Positions 10,682 through 20,884 of a stretch of DNA of 64,000 nucleotides are shown piece by piece. The stretch spans positions 19,076,412 to 19,140,411 of the forward strand of contig CM043965.1 of NCBI GenBank assembly GCA_014529385.2, read 5' to 3'. How positions within the stretch are numbered: position 1 is the first letter of the stretch; each line of letters starts with the position of its first letter. The position numbers and the translations under genes are program-made. A model generated the notes under the pieces. It did no database searches, had not been told where the DNA came from, and was given only the letters and a program-made list of their open reading frames with translations. This DNA comes from Adiantum capillus-veneris. Its lineage: Eukaryota; Streptophyta; Polypodiopsida; Polypodiales; Pteridaceae.

Positions 10682-12095
10682 CATGTCTAACAATAATCAA
10701 GAAAGCAGATGAATATTGACAACTTTGATTTTGCGCATGAATGTGCTACTTATGATGCCCCAATGTTTTTGAATTGTCTTGTTACTAGGTTGCAACAAGC
10801 TATGAAAAGCCCTGCCTTGCAAGCCGAAGTTACCCAACAACTTTGTGCTTATGGGATTTCCCTACCTCTCCAAGAAGAGAGAGAGCTTAGGAAGCCTCTT
10901 GTTGAGACTTCCAAAAGAAGACTGAGGCTCCGATAAGAGAAGAGAAGGAATCCAATGAGCGAGAAAGAAGTTAATCTCTGAATTCCTTTGAAGATGTGGC
11001 TCCACAAATATGGTGGTCTTGACAATCACCAATGCCTCCCAAAAGGAAAAGATCATCCTATAGTGCTTCTCTTTGTCACTCCAAAAGGAAAGAGAGGAAA
11101 CAAAGAAAGGAAAAGGCAAGAAAGAGGTCACCTCTCTTCTCCTTCTTCTTCACCTTCCTCCTCTTCCGATGAAAGAAGCGATTATTCTGCTAGAGAATAC
11201 AAGAGGAGAGGACATCCCAGATCCTACCCTAATTGGAAAAGGTCCCACAAGCTTAAGAAGTTCAAAGAGGGAGGAAAGAATATCTCTTTTCTCACCTATG
11301 ATGGCACCTTTGGTGCTACTGACAAAGTATTGGAATTTATCCATCAAATTGATGCGGCCTCTGGATACAACGGCTTCACTGAATCTTCCAACTTACATCA
11401 TGTAGCTATGCACTCCTCGTCAATGGAGGTCTAGCATTTATGGCAATGAACAAAGCTCCAAAGACATGGAAAACTCTACGAGTTTCCATTTCAAGTGACA
11501 CCAAAGATAAAGTGTTCACTAAATGGCAGAGTTTGAAGCTACTTTCCAACGAATCTATCCACAAATACATAGACAAGTTTTGGGAGTTTCATCTCAAAGC
11601 TACAGTCCTTCAAAAGATAGACTTTACCAAGAAAAAGCAACAATTTTGTGCGGGATTACCTGAAGAAATGTTCGAGTATGTCAACTCCCAACGTCCCGGT
11701 TCTATCACCAAAGTCATCCACCATACTATGGTTGCATCTCGTATGAATTTCCAACAAGGGACTAAAAGGACCCATGGAAAACAAACATCAAAATGATGCA
11801 AACAGGAAGAACAATGCTCAAAGTTCTTCCCAAGGCAATTCCAACAACAACAACAACAACAAGACCAAGGAGAAAGGAGTTTACAAAGGTAAACACAAAC
11901 TCTCTTCTGAAGAGACAACGGATTTTTGTAAAGATCACAAATTATTTAAGTGTGGGGAGCAAGGACATGGTTATCATTCTTGCCCCAAAAGAAATGCCCC
12001 CAATGATACTCCTAGAGCTTCCATGGTCAAAGCTGCAAAAGAGGATGCTCATTGCAAAGGATCATCCCTTTCATATGCTTGGGGAAAGGTAAGGG
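10682..12095 (+). pseudogene. gag of copy C, broken, fused to protease
   Basis: It starts MSNNNQESR and shifts frame at once, resuming as NIDNFDFAHECATYDAPMF. It continues with a Ser/Arg-rich linker (SSPSSSPSSSSDERSDYS), a capsid-like part (NESIHKYIDKFWEFHLKA) and the zinc knuckle (KCGEQGHGYHSCP). As in copy A the frame reads through AWGKVREH towards the protease without a stop. The protease has LFNPRCTHNFIS, with catalytic Asp changed to Asn. Confidence 0.7.
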
Positions 12096-14764
12096 AGCAT
12101 TTTCCTTCATCCTATTCAATCCTCGTTGTACTCACAACTTCATATCAACGGAGTTGGCCACAAAGCTCGGCATACAAGCTTTTGAGATGGGAGATACTAT
12201 AACTGTCGATGGGGCTTTCAAGGGACAAGCCTTCATTATTCCATTGATCGGGGAGTTGAGGCTTCATGTCTAAAGCTACATCAACAAAGAAGACTTTTTC
12301 ATCTCTCCTCTCTAACATAAGGATGTTATCCTAGGGGCACCATGATTCAACCGCATGACTGCCAACATGAAGTTTCCTGAAAGAAGAATCTACTTTACCT
12401 ACAAGGAAAAGAGCATGTATAAAGTCCGGTCGTACTATACCACTTGTAAATTCACTTGCTTTTGATAAGCCAATTAAAAGCTCGGTTTCCCCGTACATGA
12501 TTTTTGTCAAAGAGTCTCTAAACGATGCAATGTTTTAACGAAACAAAGTGGTAGGAATCAAGAATATTAGACTTTTCTAATTTTCTAAATATATTCCAAG
12601 ATGTATTTGTTGATGACATCCCTATGGAATTAGGGGATGGTGACCATATAATAGAGATTCTACCCAAGATGTCACTGCCTACTAACAAACCTCCTTATAG
12701 GGATTCTCAAGATCAACAAGAGGAGATTATGAGGCAAGTGCATGAGCTGGTAGACAAGGGGATGGTGAGGCCTAGTTCCTCTCCCTTTTGTTGTCCAGTC
12801 CTCAAGATGGTATCCGTATGGATCCAACCAAGCTTGAGGTAATACAAGGATGGCCTAACCCAAGGAATCTACATGAGCTACAAAGCTTTATTGGTTTGTG
12901 TGCATACTATATATGCTTCATAGCTGAATTCTCCCAAATAGCAGGACCACTACATGACTTGACAAATAAAAATGTTTCCATATGGACTACTAAAGAGAAA
13001 AGTTCTTTTGACAAGCTTAAAGAAAAGCTTACCTCTCAACCCGTTCTTACACTACTAAATCTCTCAAAACCATTTGAGGTTCAATGATGCTTGTGGAGAT
13101 TTCCTTGAAGCATTTTTGCTTCAAGAAGGGCATGCCATATAATGAGAGTTGAAGACTCAATTCTGACGAACGAGTATTTTGCATCTACGAGAAGAAGCTA
13201 CTAGCTATCCTACATGCCCTCGACACTTGGAAGCACTATCTATTGGGGACTCCATTCATCTTACGAATGGACCACCAAAGTCTCAAGTACTTCATGATGC
13301 AAACCAAGCACTTCGACAAACAAATGAGGTGGGAAATTTTCTTTTGCAATCCAATTATTAAATTGCTCATATTGTTGGTAAGTATAATCAAGGGACCGAT
13401 GCACTATCATGACAATCGAGGGAAAATGTGGTGTCTATAAAAACTCACAATGATCTATCATTTCCATGATAGATGAGTACGCTACTGACCCTAACTTTAA
13501 AGACATAATGTCAGCCCTTACCTTAGGGAATAAAGAAGAACCATTCACCTTGGAGGATGATTATCTTCTCCATGGCAACAGGCTATGTGTTACTCACTCC
13601 CTTCGTGAGAAAGTGTTGTATGAATCCCATGTTCCCCCATTTGCGGAGCATAGAGGGACTCAACCTACTCTTCGAGGAGTAGAGACGTATTTTTATTGTC
13701 CCACCATGAAAGTGAACATACAAGAGTATGTTTCAAAATGTGTGGTATTCCAAAAGACCAAGTATGATAGAGGGAAGCAACCTGGATTACTCTAGCCATT
13801 ACCAATCCCTAATTCGCCATGGGAGAGTATGTCCATGGATTTTATCTATGGGTTACCCAAGTTGTATCCATGGGAATACGGGAATATGGACAATAGTCAA
13901 CAGGTTTGGCAAGCAAGAACACTTTATTCATGTCAAAAATACTATTAAGACACACCAAATGGCAACCCTCTTCATATCTCAAATTTTCAAACACCATGGA
14001 TTGCCAACATCCATCGTATCAGATAGAGATCCTAGAATGACTAGTAATTTTTGGAAAGGCCTCTTTGAAAATTTAGGTACAAGGTTGAATTTATCTTTGG
14101 CCTATCATCCACAAACGGATGGCCAAAGTGAGATAGCTAACCTTACGATTCTTGATCTACTAAAGACTTATGTTACAGAAGTAGATTAACGCTCACAATG
14201 GGAGAATTATCTACCACTTGTAGAGTATGCATACAATAACACTGTTCATACTACGACAGGAAACGCACCTTTGGAAAGAATAGAGGAAAGACCTAAAAGT
14301 CCCTTGCTACTTAAGGTACATGGAAATATCTTCACTCCTGATGAGTATAGTCAAGACCTAGAAGAATCTTTCCAAAAGATTAAGGAGGCTATATCCATCT
14401 TCCAACAAAGGCAAGAAGCTATGGATAACAAGCAAAAAAGGGCCTTAATGTTCAAAGAAAATGATAGGGTCTTACTTAAGTTTCCCAAGACTTGATTAAG
14501 GAAAACTACGGGCAAAAATCCTACGGTCCACCAAAAGTATTATGCTAAATTAGCAAAAAGATACTATGGTCCTTTTTAGATTTTAAGACCAATCAATGAG
14601 ATGGCCTATCAACTCAAGTTGCCCAACCATTGGCTCATACACAATGCTTTTAATGTGAGCCTAGTCAAGCCTTACAAGGAAGAGCGACCAACGAACCCAA
14701 TTATTGAAGACCCCCAGAGATCAAAGATCAAGAAGAGGTGCTACAACCCGAAGCTACAAGGTTC
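12096..14764 (+). pseudogene. pol of copy C, first part, with RT deletion
   Basis: Protease and the reverse transcriptase fingers (HELVDKGMVRPSSSPFCCPV) are followed directly by the connection region (IQGWPNPRNLHELQSF), so the palm with its catalytic aspartates is deleted at about 12,805. RNase H and integrase follow, with stops. The integrase keeps SDRDPRMTSNFW (second catalytic Asp present) and YHPQTDGQSE (catalytic Glu). The C-terminus ends at HWLIHNAFNVSLVKPYKEE just before the fusion point. Confidence 0.75.
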
Positions 14765-15337
14765 GCCCTACTCCAATAGGATTGATCTTAAAAGTGACTA
14801 TTATCAAATAAGGATAGTAAATGAAGATATCATAAAGACCGCGTTCTATACAACGTTTTGTTTTTATGAATATCTTGTCCTGCTCTTTGGTTTGAAAATA
14901 CTCCAGCCATGTTAATCGCCTTATGAAGAAAATATTCAGACCCTATTGCAAGTTCATTGGAGTGTTCTTCATCGACATTATCATCTACTTAAAATCTTTG
15001 GAGGAGCATAAGCAACACCTCCAAGCTATTTTTCAAGCTATGAGGAAGAATAAGAGTGAATTTTTCCTCCAAGAGATTCAATACTTAGGTCATATTATAT
15101 CTCAAGATGGTATCCGTATGGATCCAGCCAAGCTTGAGGTAATAAAAGGATGGCCTAACCAAAGGAACCTACATGATCTATGAAGCTTTATTGGTATGTG
15201 TGCATACTATAGATGCTTCATAGCTAAATTCTTCCAAATAGCAGGACCACTACATGACTTGACAAAGAAAAATGTTAAGTACATATGGAGTGCTAAAGAT
15301 CAAAGTGCTTTTGACAAGCTTGAAGAAAAGCTTGCCT
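14765..15337 (+). pseudogene. Second RT fragment fused to copy C
   Basis: It begins inside the palm at RIDLKSDYYQIRIV, with frameshifts through the region equivalent to FFDDIIIYS. It proceeds through LEEHKQHLQAIF and SQDGIRMDPAKLEVIKGWP to FDKLEEKLA, where element H begins. It duplicates part of the region already present at 12,810-13,080. Confidence 0.75.
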
Positions 15338-15552
15338 TGTGGGACACATGTCTAACCTCACCATCTTATCATATTGAAGTATTAGCGAGAACCACGATTA
15401 ATTTGTCAAACCATGGGACGAAGCTGACTCGACTAGTGCATAGAGGCTACAAGAGGTTGTCAATCTCTCGGAAAACAACTAACAACTCGCATCTAACTCA
15501 AGCTACACTCGAGTGACTGAAATCACCAAAGCCAATCGCTCATCGGCAAACA
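15338..15552 (-). repeat. 3' LTR of element H, outer part
   Basis: Matches 36,397-36,613 of the other LTR base for base with scattered differences (for example TTAGCGAGAACCACGATTAA). It is interrupted by the DNA transposon and continues at 26,552. The left flank TGCCT and the right flank of the whole element, TACCT at 37,315, look like a target duplication with one mismatch. Confidence 0.85.
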
Positions 15553-15585
15553 CATTAGGGCCAAAAACGACTCAAAAAGGGATGT
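15553..15585 (+). repeat. Left terminal inverted repeat
   Basis: CATTAGGGCCAAAAACGACTC followed by AAAAAGGGATG matches the reverse complement of the right end with one substitution in the first 21 bases and an indel near the inner edge. Confidence 0.85.
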
Positions 15586-17320
15586 TTGTTAATCTAAGGA
15601 TTAAGGAATAGTCCAATAGTTATTTGACACATATACAAAGTATGGCACTCTTGTCTCCTCTATTGTGGGTTTTGGTGGTCCTATTTTGACGGAGAACCGC
15701 TAAATGTCTTGATCATAAGGCTGAAACTGCTATATTTGGGTGCTTTCAGCGAGAGAGCTCATTAAATTTGCGGCTCAAAGTAATGAAGTCTCATCTTTTA
15801 TTCTATTTTATATTTCACAAACGCGTTGTCAAAAGATATGAAATCTATGTCAGAAGGCTCTCAAAACAAGGGCATTAATGAAAAATCACCTACTTTTTTC
15901 AAACGTATACCTTTCTCGCTCTCTTACTAGTTTGTGAGAGGTTTAACACTAGGTTGGTAATGGGACACTTTTATGTCCTGTTAAGTGACCATTTTCCTTC
16001 AATTATGTCAAGAGTTTCATAATGGATTTTGAGGTGCTATCTGTCTAGAAATTTGTCTCATGAGCTGAAAAAAACTCGACATTTTTTTGGAATATCAATT
16101 CCATCTTTAACCTTGTCCTTGCATAACATTTCACAACCTAAACTATGTGAAAAAACGGGTTCTGTTTTTGGTTTTTTTCAACTTTTTGCAACTATACCAC
16201 TCTAGAATTCATGTTTGTGAGGTCTATAATGCTAGAGAACTGTCTTTAGTAGTCCTCAACATGTCCTGATGCTTCTAGCGAGAAATAAATGTTAAAGTTG
16301 TAAGTTATGACCAAATTACAAAAATTGTCAAATCCTGTTTTTAAGCCAATTTTAGCTCTTCTATGATTTTTTTGGTGGCTTTCATGATATCCAAATGCAG
16401 TTTTGATTTTTTATGTTGCATATTGTAACATAAAGCTAATATTCCTTGAGTTTTGGGGCACCTAATACCCTATTTTGCATAGTAGACAACGATGGTTGAT
16501 TTTTTCAATTATAGAAGAAAAAGAAACATTCTAGTATATCAAGTATAGCTTTTTCAATATTGTTAGTTTCTTGTGAAAACTACATGCATTTTGTAGGTAG
16601 TAACCATATCTAGTCATAAGGATCAAATTTGGCTAGATATTGAATAGTTTCTATGGGATTCTACAACTCATAATGTTGAACCCAGTTTTTTCATGTTTGC
16701 TGTATTTAGCACTTCATCTCTGTCCCCAGGATTCCCCTTGGTAAGAGATGTATTATTCTTTTCACATGCTCCATGGCTCCTTATGAACCTAAAGGACAAT
16801 AGGGAACTAAGAAAACATGCATATATTATTTGTATTGAGCGTGTTTATAGAAACTTTGATGATAGGTTTGTAGAATGGTAAAAATTCAACCTTTTTGTAC
16901 CTATTTCTTTTGGCAAAACAAAAAGATGGTGAGTGAGAAGCAATCATATGTTCTGATCACCAACCCATTGAAGTTAACTAGGGAATCTATCTCAAGTCCT
17001 ACAAAAATCCCTAATCTTATTTTTATGCAACAAAACGTAAGAAATGACTGTTTTGATGAAAATGTACTGGTCCATCAACTTTGGAGGCTTGGTGTGACCA
17101 AAAGATGAGAAATTTTACAAGTTTCTTATTTTTCCCATGTGTAGTAGGCCTTGAACTGTAACCTCATGAAAGGATTTTACAAAATGAGTGGATCTACTAT
17201 GGTTTTGGAGGTTTTTTTCAAGACCCTGAAAGGACACTTTTATATCCTGTTAGGTTACCAACCTAGTGTTAAGTCTTTCCATCTATATTTTCTTTCTTCT
17301 TCTCTAATCTCTGAGTTTCC
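15586..17320. other. Left non-coding region of the transposon
   Basis: No gene is visible. Within it, 15,947-17,268 is bounded by CACTAGGTTGGTAA and its reverse complement, so a smaller inverted-repeat unit of 1.32 kb may be embedded. The block GGACACTTTTAT(G/A)TCCTGTTA appears beside both arms in the same orientation. Confidence 0.5.
15947..17268. repeat. Nested inverted-repeat unit with CACTA-like ends
   Basis: The left arm CACTAGGTTGGTAA (15,947-15,960) is perfectly inverted at 17,255-17,268. The match continues outward for a few bases (TTAA), which argues against an exact element end at CACTA. No matching 3-base target duplication is visible (TAA against TTA). The interior has no coding sequence. 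Confidence 0.45.
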
Positions 17321-18576
17321 ATGGAGTCTTTTGCACGTCGCCCTTTACATAACATAACTTCTTGTGACTTTCATAACGTTAGAGAGGATGGTCTTTGGAA
17401 GCCCATATCTTTTCGTGTGAATGACTGGGTAACAATGCTTCCTTCATGCAAAGGTGTACACAGAGTGAAGAGAACTAAACACGATAAAGTAAAAAAACAT
17501 TGGAAAGGTCGTGTTCTTGCTTTCAAAGTGACCTACAATGGCTGGCTAGCTAAGGTTCAACATGTGTACATGGCCAAGGATATGGTGTTAGACTGGGAAG
17601 AACATCCCACACTGCATTCTTACTGTAAGTACAAAAAAAATTCTATTTGATACAGTGAATTTTTCATTATCCCATTGTTTTTCTCATTTTTTGATTCCAT
17701 TCCAGATATATTTCCTTCAACAGTTGTGGAATGGCAGCCTGTGGAAAGTCTAAGTGGGACGTTCAAAGCAATGCATAAAGGGATTGCAGATGCTATGTAT
17801 GCTGACAAGACACCTTCCTTTTACAAAACAATGGGTTTGTTTGTCTATTTTGCAGAATACAAAGTTCCATCACGAGAAGGTGCATATGGAGAACTACATC
17901 AGTTACCCGTTCCCACCATAAGTTCACTTGACTGGGAAGCTCCTAATGCATGTACTATATCAAGCTTCAAATCGAAGATCAAAGAAGACATCCTTAAATC
18001 TATGTCTTCGGGCAGGATATCAAGAAGGATTAAAGTTCAATGGTTCTTGCCTATACATGTCTTTGTGGCATGTTTCAAAACAATGGACTTGCAGAGGACA
18101 AGGACAATGTGGCTTAATAGAAGACTTTCTATGACTGAATTGGATAATGTACTTGGAGATGGATGGAGCACCAAATAAACTTTCCATATTGGTGATAATA
18201 TTAGTTGTAGAGTAAGCCCAAATTCTATGTCTATCTCATATCAACTATGTCGTCAATCATTAGTTCTGGGCTACGACTATAGGAGATGGAGAAGCAATTA
18301 GGTAGTTGGGTTCCTCTCGATTTTGAGGAAAATTGTCCAGAGTTTGAACTAAAGGTCATAGTCCATCCACACACCGAGTATAGAAGCCTGATAGTAACAC
18401 CAAATTGGAGACTAAATGATGTTAGAGAATCTCTTGAGTTTCTTGATGAAACATCTCCCGAGTATAGATTCAAAGTGGATGAAACTGTGGTGAGCACAAG
18501 GATGGAGAATTCAAACTCTTGCATCACATGCCTTCCCCCAAAAAGAGTTGTATTTGAGCCACTTGCAAGGACTTGA
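17321..18576 (+). pseudogene. Transposon gene 1: unknown, possibly BAH-like
   Basis: Exon 1 (17,321-17,628) starts MESFARRPLHNITSCDFHNV. An intron of 76 bases with donor ACT|GTAAGT and acceptor TTCCAG|AT joins it to exon 2 (17,705-18,178). After a TAA at 18,176 the frame keeps coding character (FHIGDNISCRVSPNS), and after a frameshift near 18,285 it continues as EKQLGSWVPLDFEENCPEF to the stop at 18,576. The N-terminal half (FRVNDWVTM, WKGRVLAFKVTYNGWL, VYMAKDMVLDW, YIFPSTVVEWQPVESLSGTF) has the order of a BAH chromatin-reader fold, a weak resemblance judged by eye. The C-terminal part (FELKVIVHPHTEYRSLIVTP) could be a ubiquitin-like strand-turn-strand. It faces the histone-like gene tail to tail. 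About 390 codons in all; function unknown. Confidence 0.5.
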
Positions 18577-18799
18577 AAAAACAATTTCAATATTGTAATC
18601 ATTTTGTAAATATATTTATCTTTTCTCTACCTTATTGTGAACATTACTTATGTTGTTTTAAACTTACGTGACATCATGATACACATTTAAGAATCGATAG
18701 TTGGTATTAAGTATTTGAAGTATAAAATTATGAATCACCAAAGGGTATATGTTCATATGGACAAAATGAACAAAAATGTACATAGCTTTTGTGGAGTAA
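18577..18799. other. Convergent intergenic region
   Basis: This separates the 3' ends of genes 1 and 2. It is AT-rich, with possible polyadenylation sequences on both strands, and nothing else is visible. Confidence 0.4.
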
Positions 18800-19267
18800 T
18801 CAATCATGAAACTCCACTTTTCTTTTTTCCTGAGAGGATTCTGCATCCTCAGAGACCCTTTTTCTTTTGTGTTCAGAAGGGGGTGAAAGTTTAGGAGTGG
18901 GTGGTAGTGGTGACTTGGGCTCCTCAAGGCTTGGCACGGGTGACTTGGCAGGGGTTGGTGCTTTGGGCTCCTCAAGGCTTGGCACGAGTGACTTTGCATG
19001 GGTTGGTGCTTTGGGCTCCTGAGGAGTGGCTGGCTTGGGTGACTTGGCAACCTTCTTTGGCAACATAAATGGTATCTTGAAAGGTGATCTAGGTGCCTCC
19101 CCCTTACTGTTCTTAAGTGTACGACGCTTTTGAACCTTGAATTTCAATGGTAAGTGGAATGGATGGCCCTTTGTATCTGCTCTTTTTTTTGTAGGGCTCT
19201 TCTTCTTGGTGGGACTCTTCTCCTTGGCAGGACTCTTCTTTGTAGGACTCTTCTTGTGATCCTTTTT
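18800..19267 (-). other. Lysine/proline-rich SPTKK tail of gene 2
   Basis: Begins KKDHKKSPTKKSPAKEK after acceptor CTCCTAG, in phase with the preceding exon (donor ATT|GTAAGT at 19,384). It has four SP(T/A)K motifs, then two near-identical units EEPKAPTPAKSPVPSL and a basic end KRKRVSEDAE. Such S/TPKK repeats are typical of linker-histone tails and bind AT-rich DNA minor groove, which here is inference. Confidence 0.7.
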
Positions 19268-19383
19268 CTAGGAGATTCTGGATCATTTGGATTTATTGAT
19301 CTTTCCAAAACCATATTAAAGGACATTACATACATACATACATAGTTAAGACATCAAAATAAATACATGAGCCACACACTTAC

Positions 19384-19962
19384 AATGAGTGTAGTCATCC
19401 GGCACCTTGACTCAAGATATCTCCATGCATTGGCAAGCACCCTCCATCCACAAGATGTTGAGTCTGTCTGTAAAGGCACTTTTTGATTGCAGTACTTGAA
19501 AGCTTCTATATTGTAATCCTTATTTGTGGTACTCAAGTGACCAACAATAAGTTTGGCAGCATTGCAAGAAGACATTGAATCAAAAAGCTACTAATAGAAA
19601 ACAATGGGCCATCAAGAATAGATCATACTTCATACTTACAGTTTACTTCTCCCATGGGTACTTGACAATGAATTCATAAATATAATATCTTTCTCCAAAA
19701 GATTGAAGATAATAAGACTCCAATGTCCTCTACAAAAAATAACAATTAGCTAGGAATACCACAAAATGTTAAAAATAACATGTAAGGAGTTAAGATTTAC
19801 CCTTCAACATAGGGGTATAATATGTAATTGCAGGTCAGCATGTTAAAATCTTCAAAAAAATTTGAAAGGGTTCCTTGCCTGTTAAAAAGGCACTGTGTCA
19901 CTAGAGGGTCAAGTATGGAAATTTTCATAGCTAGAGCCTCTGGAAGATCCCTCATAAGACAC
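19384..19962 (-). other. Ulp1/C48-like cysteine protease domain within gene 2
   Basis: Three exons hold the elements in the order of Ulp1-type SUMO proteases. The catalytic His is in GGHWSLII, then IIFMNSL where the family has Asp-Ser, then VPLQTDSTSCGWRVLANAW with the oxyanion Gln and nucleophile Cys. Introns are 84 and 71 bases with GT-AG borders. The Asp to Asn change would weaken the triad in this copy. The link between the exon ending at 19,640 and the one starting near 19,575 does not keep frame with the obvious splice sites, so an indel or missed exon is likely. Confidence 0.75.
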
Positions 19963-20360
19963 CTGAAAAAGAAAACACAAGCCCCAATGAGCCCCTTGTG
20001 CCTGCCTTGCACATGCACTAATAATTAGCAAAGGAGCAGCACATACCTGAGATGAATAAAGAGCACAGTGTCACCAAGCTCAATGTTGGGATTTACAAGC
20101 ATACTTGTGTCTTGAGGGAATATGTCCAAATATGCCTCATTATCTCCAAACAAGGAGACATCCACCACCATTTGGCTTGTCACTTTTTCATAAATAAGAG
20201 AGTTGGATGCTCTTAAAATTTCTGCTTGCTCTTTAAGGATAGCATACTCTGATATCATGTCTTGCTCCCTCTGAACCTCCTTTCATGCTTTGATATCCTG
20301 GGCCTTTCTTGTCTCATACTCATGTGTAACATCCTCAATGACAACCCCTGAATCTTTCTG

Positions 20361-20756
20361 CTACCTGGAAGGAGGGATATTTAGTATTTGGAAGGCTCTA
20401 AGATCGTCACTAGGAATAAGATCAAGAGCCTTATCAAACTTGTATCTCAGCCTTGACACAAGCACAAAATCTTTGCTCATAATTGTGGCCCTGTGAGAAA
20501 ATGCAGCTGCAATGTAGCTATCATTCATAAAGTCTATGAGAAAATCCTCAGCAGCTTCCTGAAGGCACATCATAGCTTGAGATTGCCACCTTACTGAGAC
20601 AAAAGTTTTGATATTCATCATGATTACAAATCTATCTGATATCTCTTTGACAACTCTCATGAAAGATAGCTTTGGAATCAATAGACAAGTAGACTTTTGT
20701 GCTTTTCTTATTTCTCTTAAAGATTTGAACTGATAATTCAAATCTTTTTCTAGCAT
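20361..20756 (-). other. Histone H3 fold domain within gene 2
   Basis: Helix alphaN to alpha3 of an H3-type histone: LREIRKAQKST, LLIPKLSFMRVVKEI, a loop 1 longer than in H3 (between EISDRF and VRW), RWQSQAMMCLQEAAEDFLI and HRATIMSKDFVLVSRLR. A C-terminal extension of about 25 residues follows before the stop. The QKST, LQEAAE and TIM-KD blocks leave little doubt about the family. The CENH3 resemblance (RW, AAED, LLIP) needs a tree to settle. Confidence 0.85.
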
Positions 20757-20884
20757 TGGGCCTCTGACGAGGTAGTGGAGGCGGTGGTTTCTCTGGATCT
20801 TTCTCTAAATCGTCTTTTTCTGGATCAGTTGGGGCTTGGTAGACTTTCCTTGCAGTCTGCTTCGTCCTCGCCATTTGGGTCACA

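Larger units (their letters stand above)
10257..15337 (+). mobile_element. Ty3/gypsy copy C, left part
   Basis: It begins with only the last 17 or so bases of an LTR (GTCCATTTTTGTTACA), then the primer site, gag, protease and a deleted, rearranged pol. At about 14,765 the chromodomain end of one pol is fused to the reverse transcriptase of a second copy, which runs to 15,337. There element H interrupts it, and the same frame of homology resumes at 37,315. All coding parts are degenerate. Confidence 0.8.
18800..20874 (-). pseudogene. Transposon gene 2: H3-like histone fused to Ulp1-like protease and SPKK tail
   Basis: The start at 20,874 gives MARTKQTARK, identical to the first ten residues of histone H3, then a Glu/Lys/Pro-rich linker. 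After a one-base frameshift near 20,745 the H3 fold follows (20,361-20,740): REIRKAQKSTCLLIPKLSF, RWQSQAMMCLQEAAEDF, HRATIMSKD. LLIP, the long loop 1 and RW...EAAEDF resemble plant CENH3 more than canonical H3 (LLIRKLPF, RFQSSAV). A coiled-coil-like stretch with two in-frame stops (20,361 and 20,283) leads to an exon end at 20,047. Further exons are 19,801-19,962, 19,640-19,729, about 19,384-19,575 and 18,800-19,267. They carry GGHWSLIIFNLL (Ulp1 His), MNSL where Asp is expected, and PLQTDSTSCGW (Gln and Cys). The last exon is a basic tail with SPTKK/SPAK repeats like linker histone. Exon junctions keep frame except between the third and fourth. Confidence 0.8.

Noticed and set aside
20268-20363. 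A 96-base intron (GTAGCA...TTCAGAG) that would remove both stops after the H3 fold
   Set aside because: The frame fits, but the acceptor GAG is weak and the sequence between reads as a continuous coiled-coil-like protein, so real stops in a decayed copy are more likely. Not excluded.
20705-20750. A small intron to explain the frame change between the H3 tail and H3 fold
   Set aside because: The only GT-AG pair that fits would be about 41 bases, shorter than usual plant introns, so a one-base indel is preferred.
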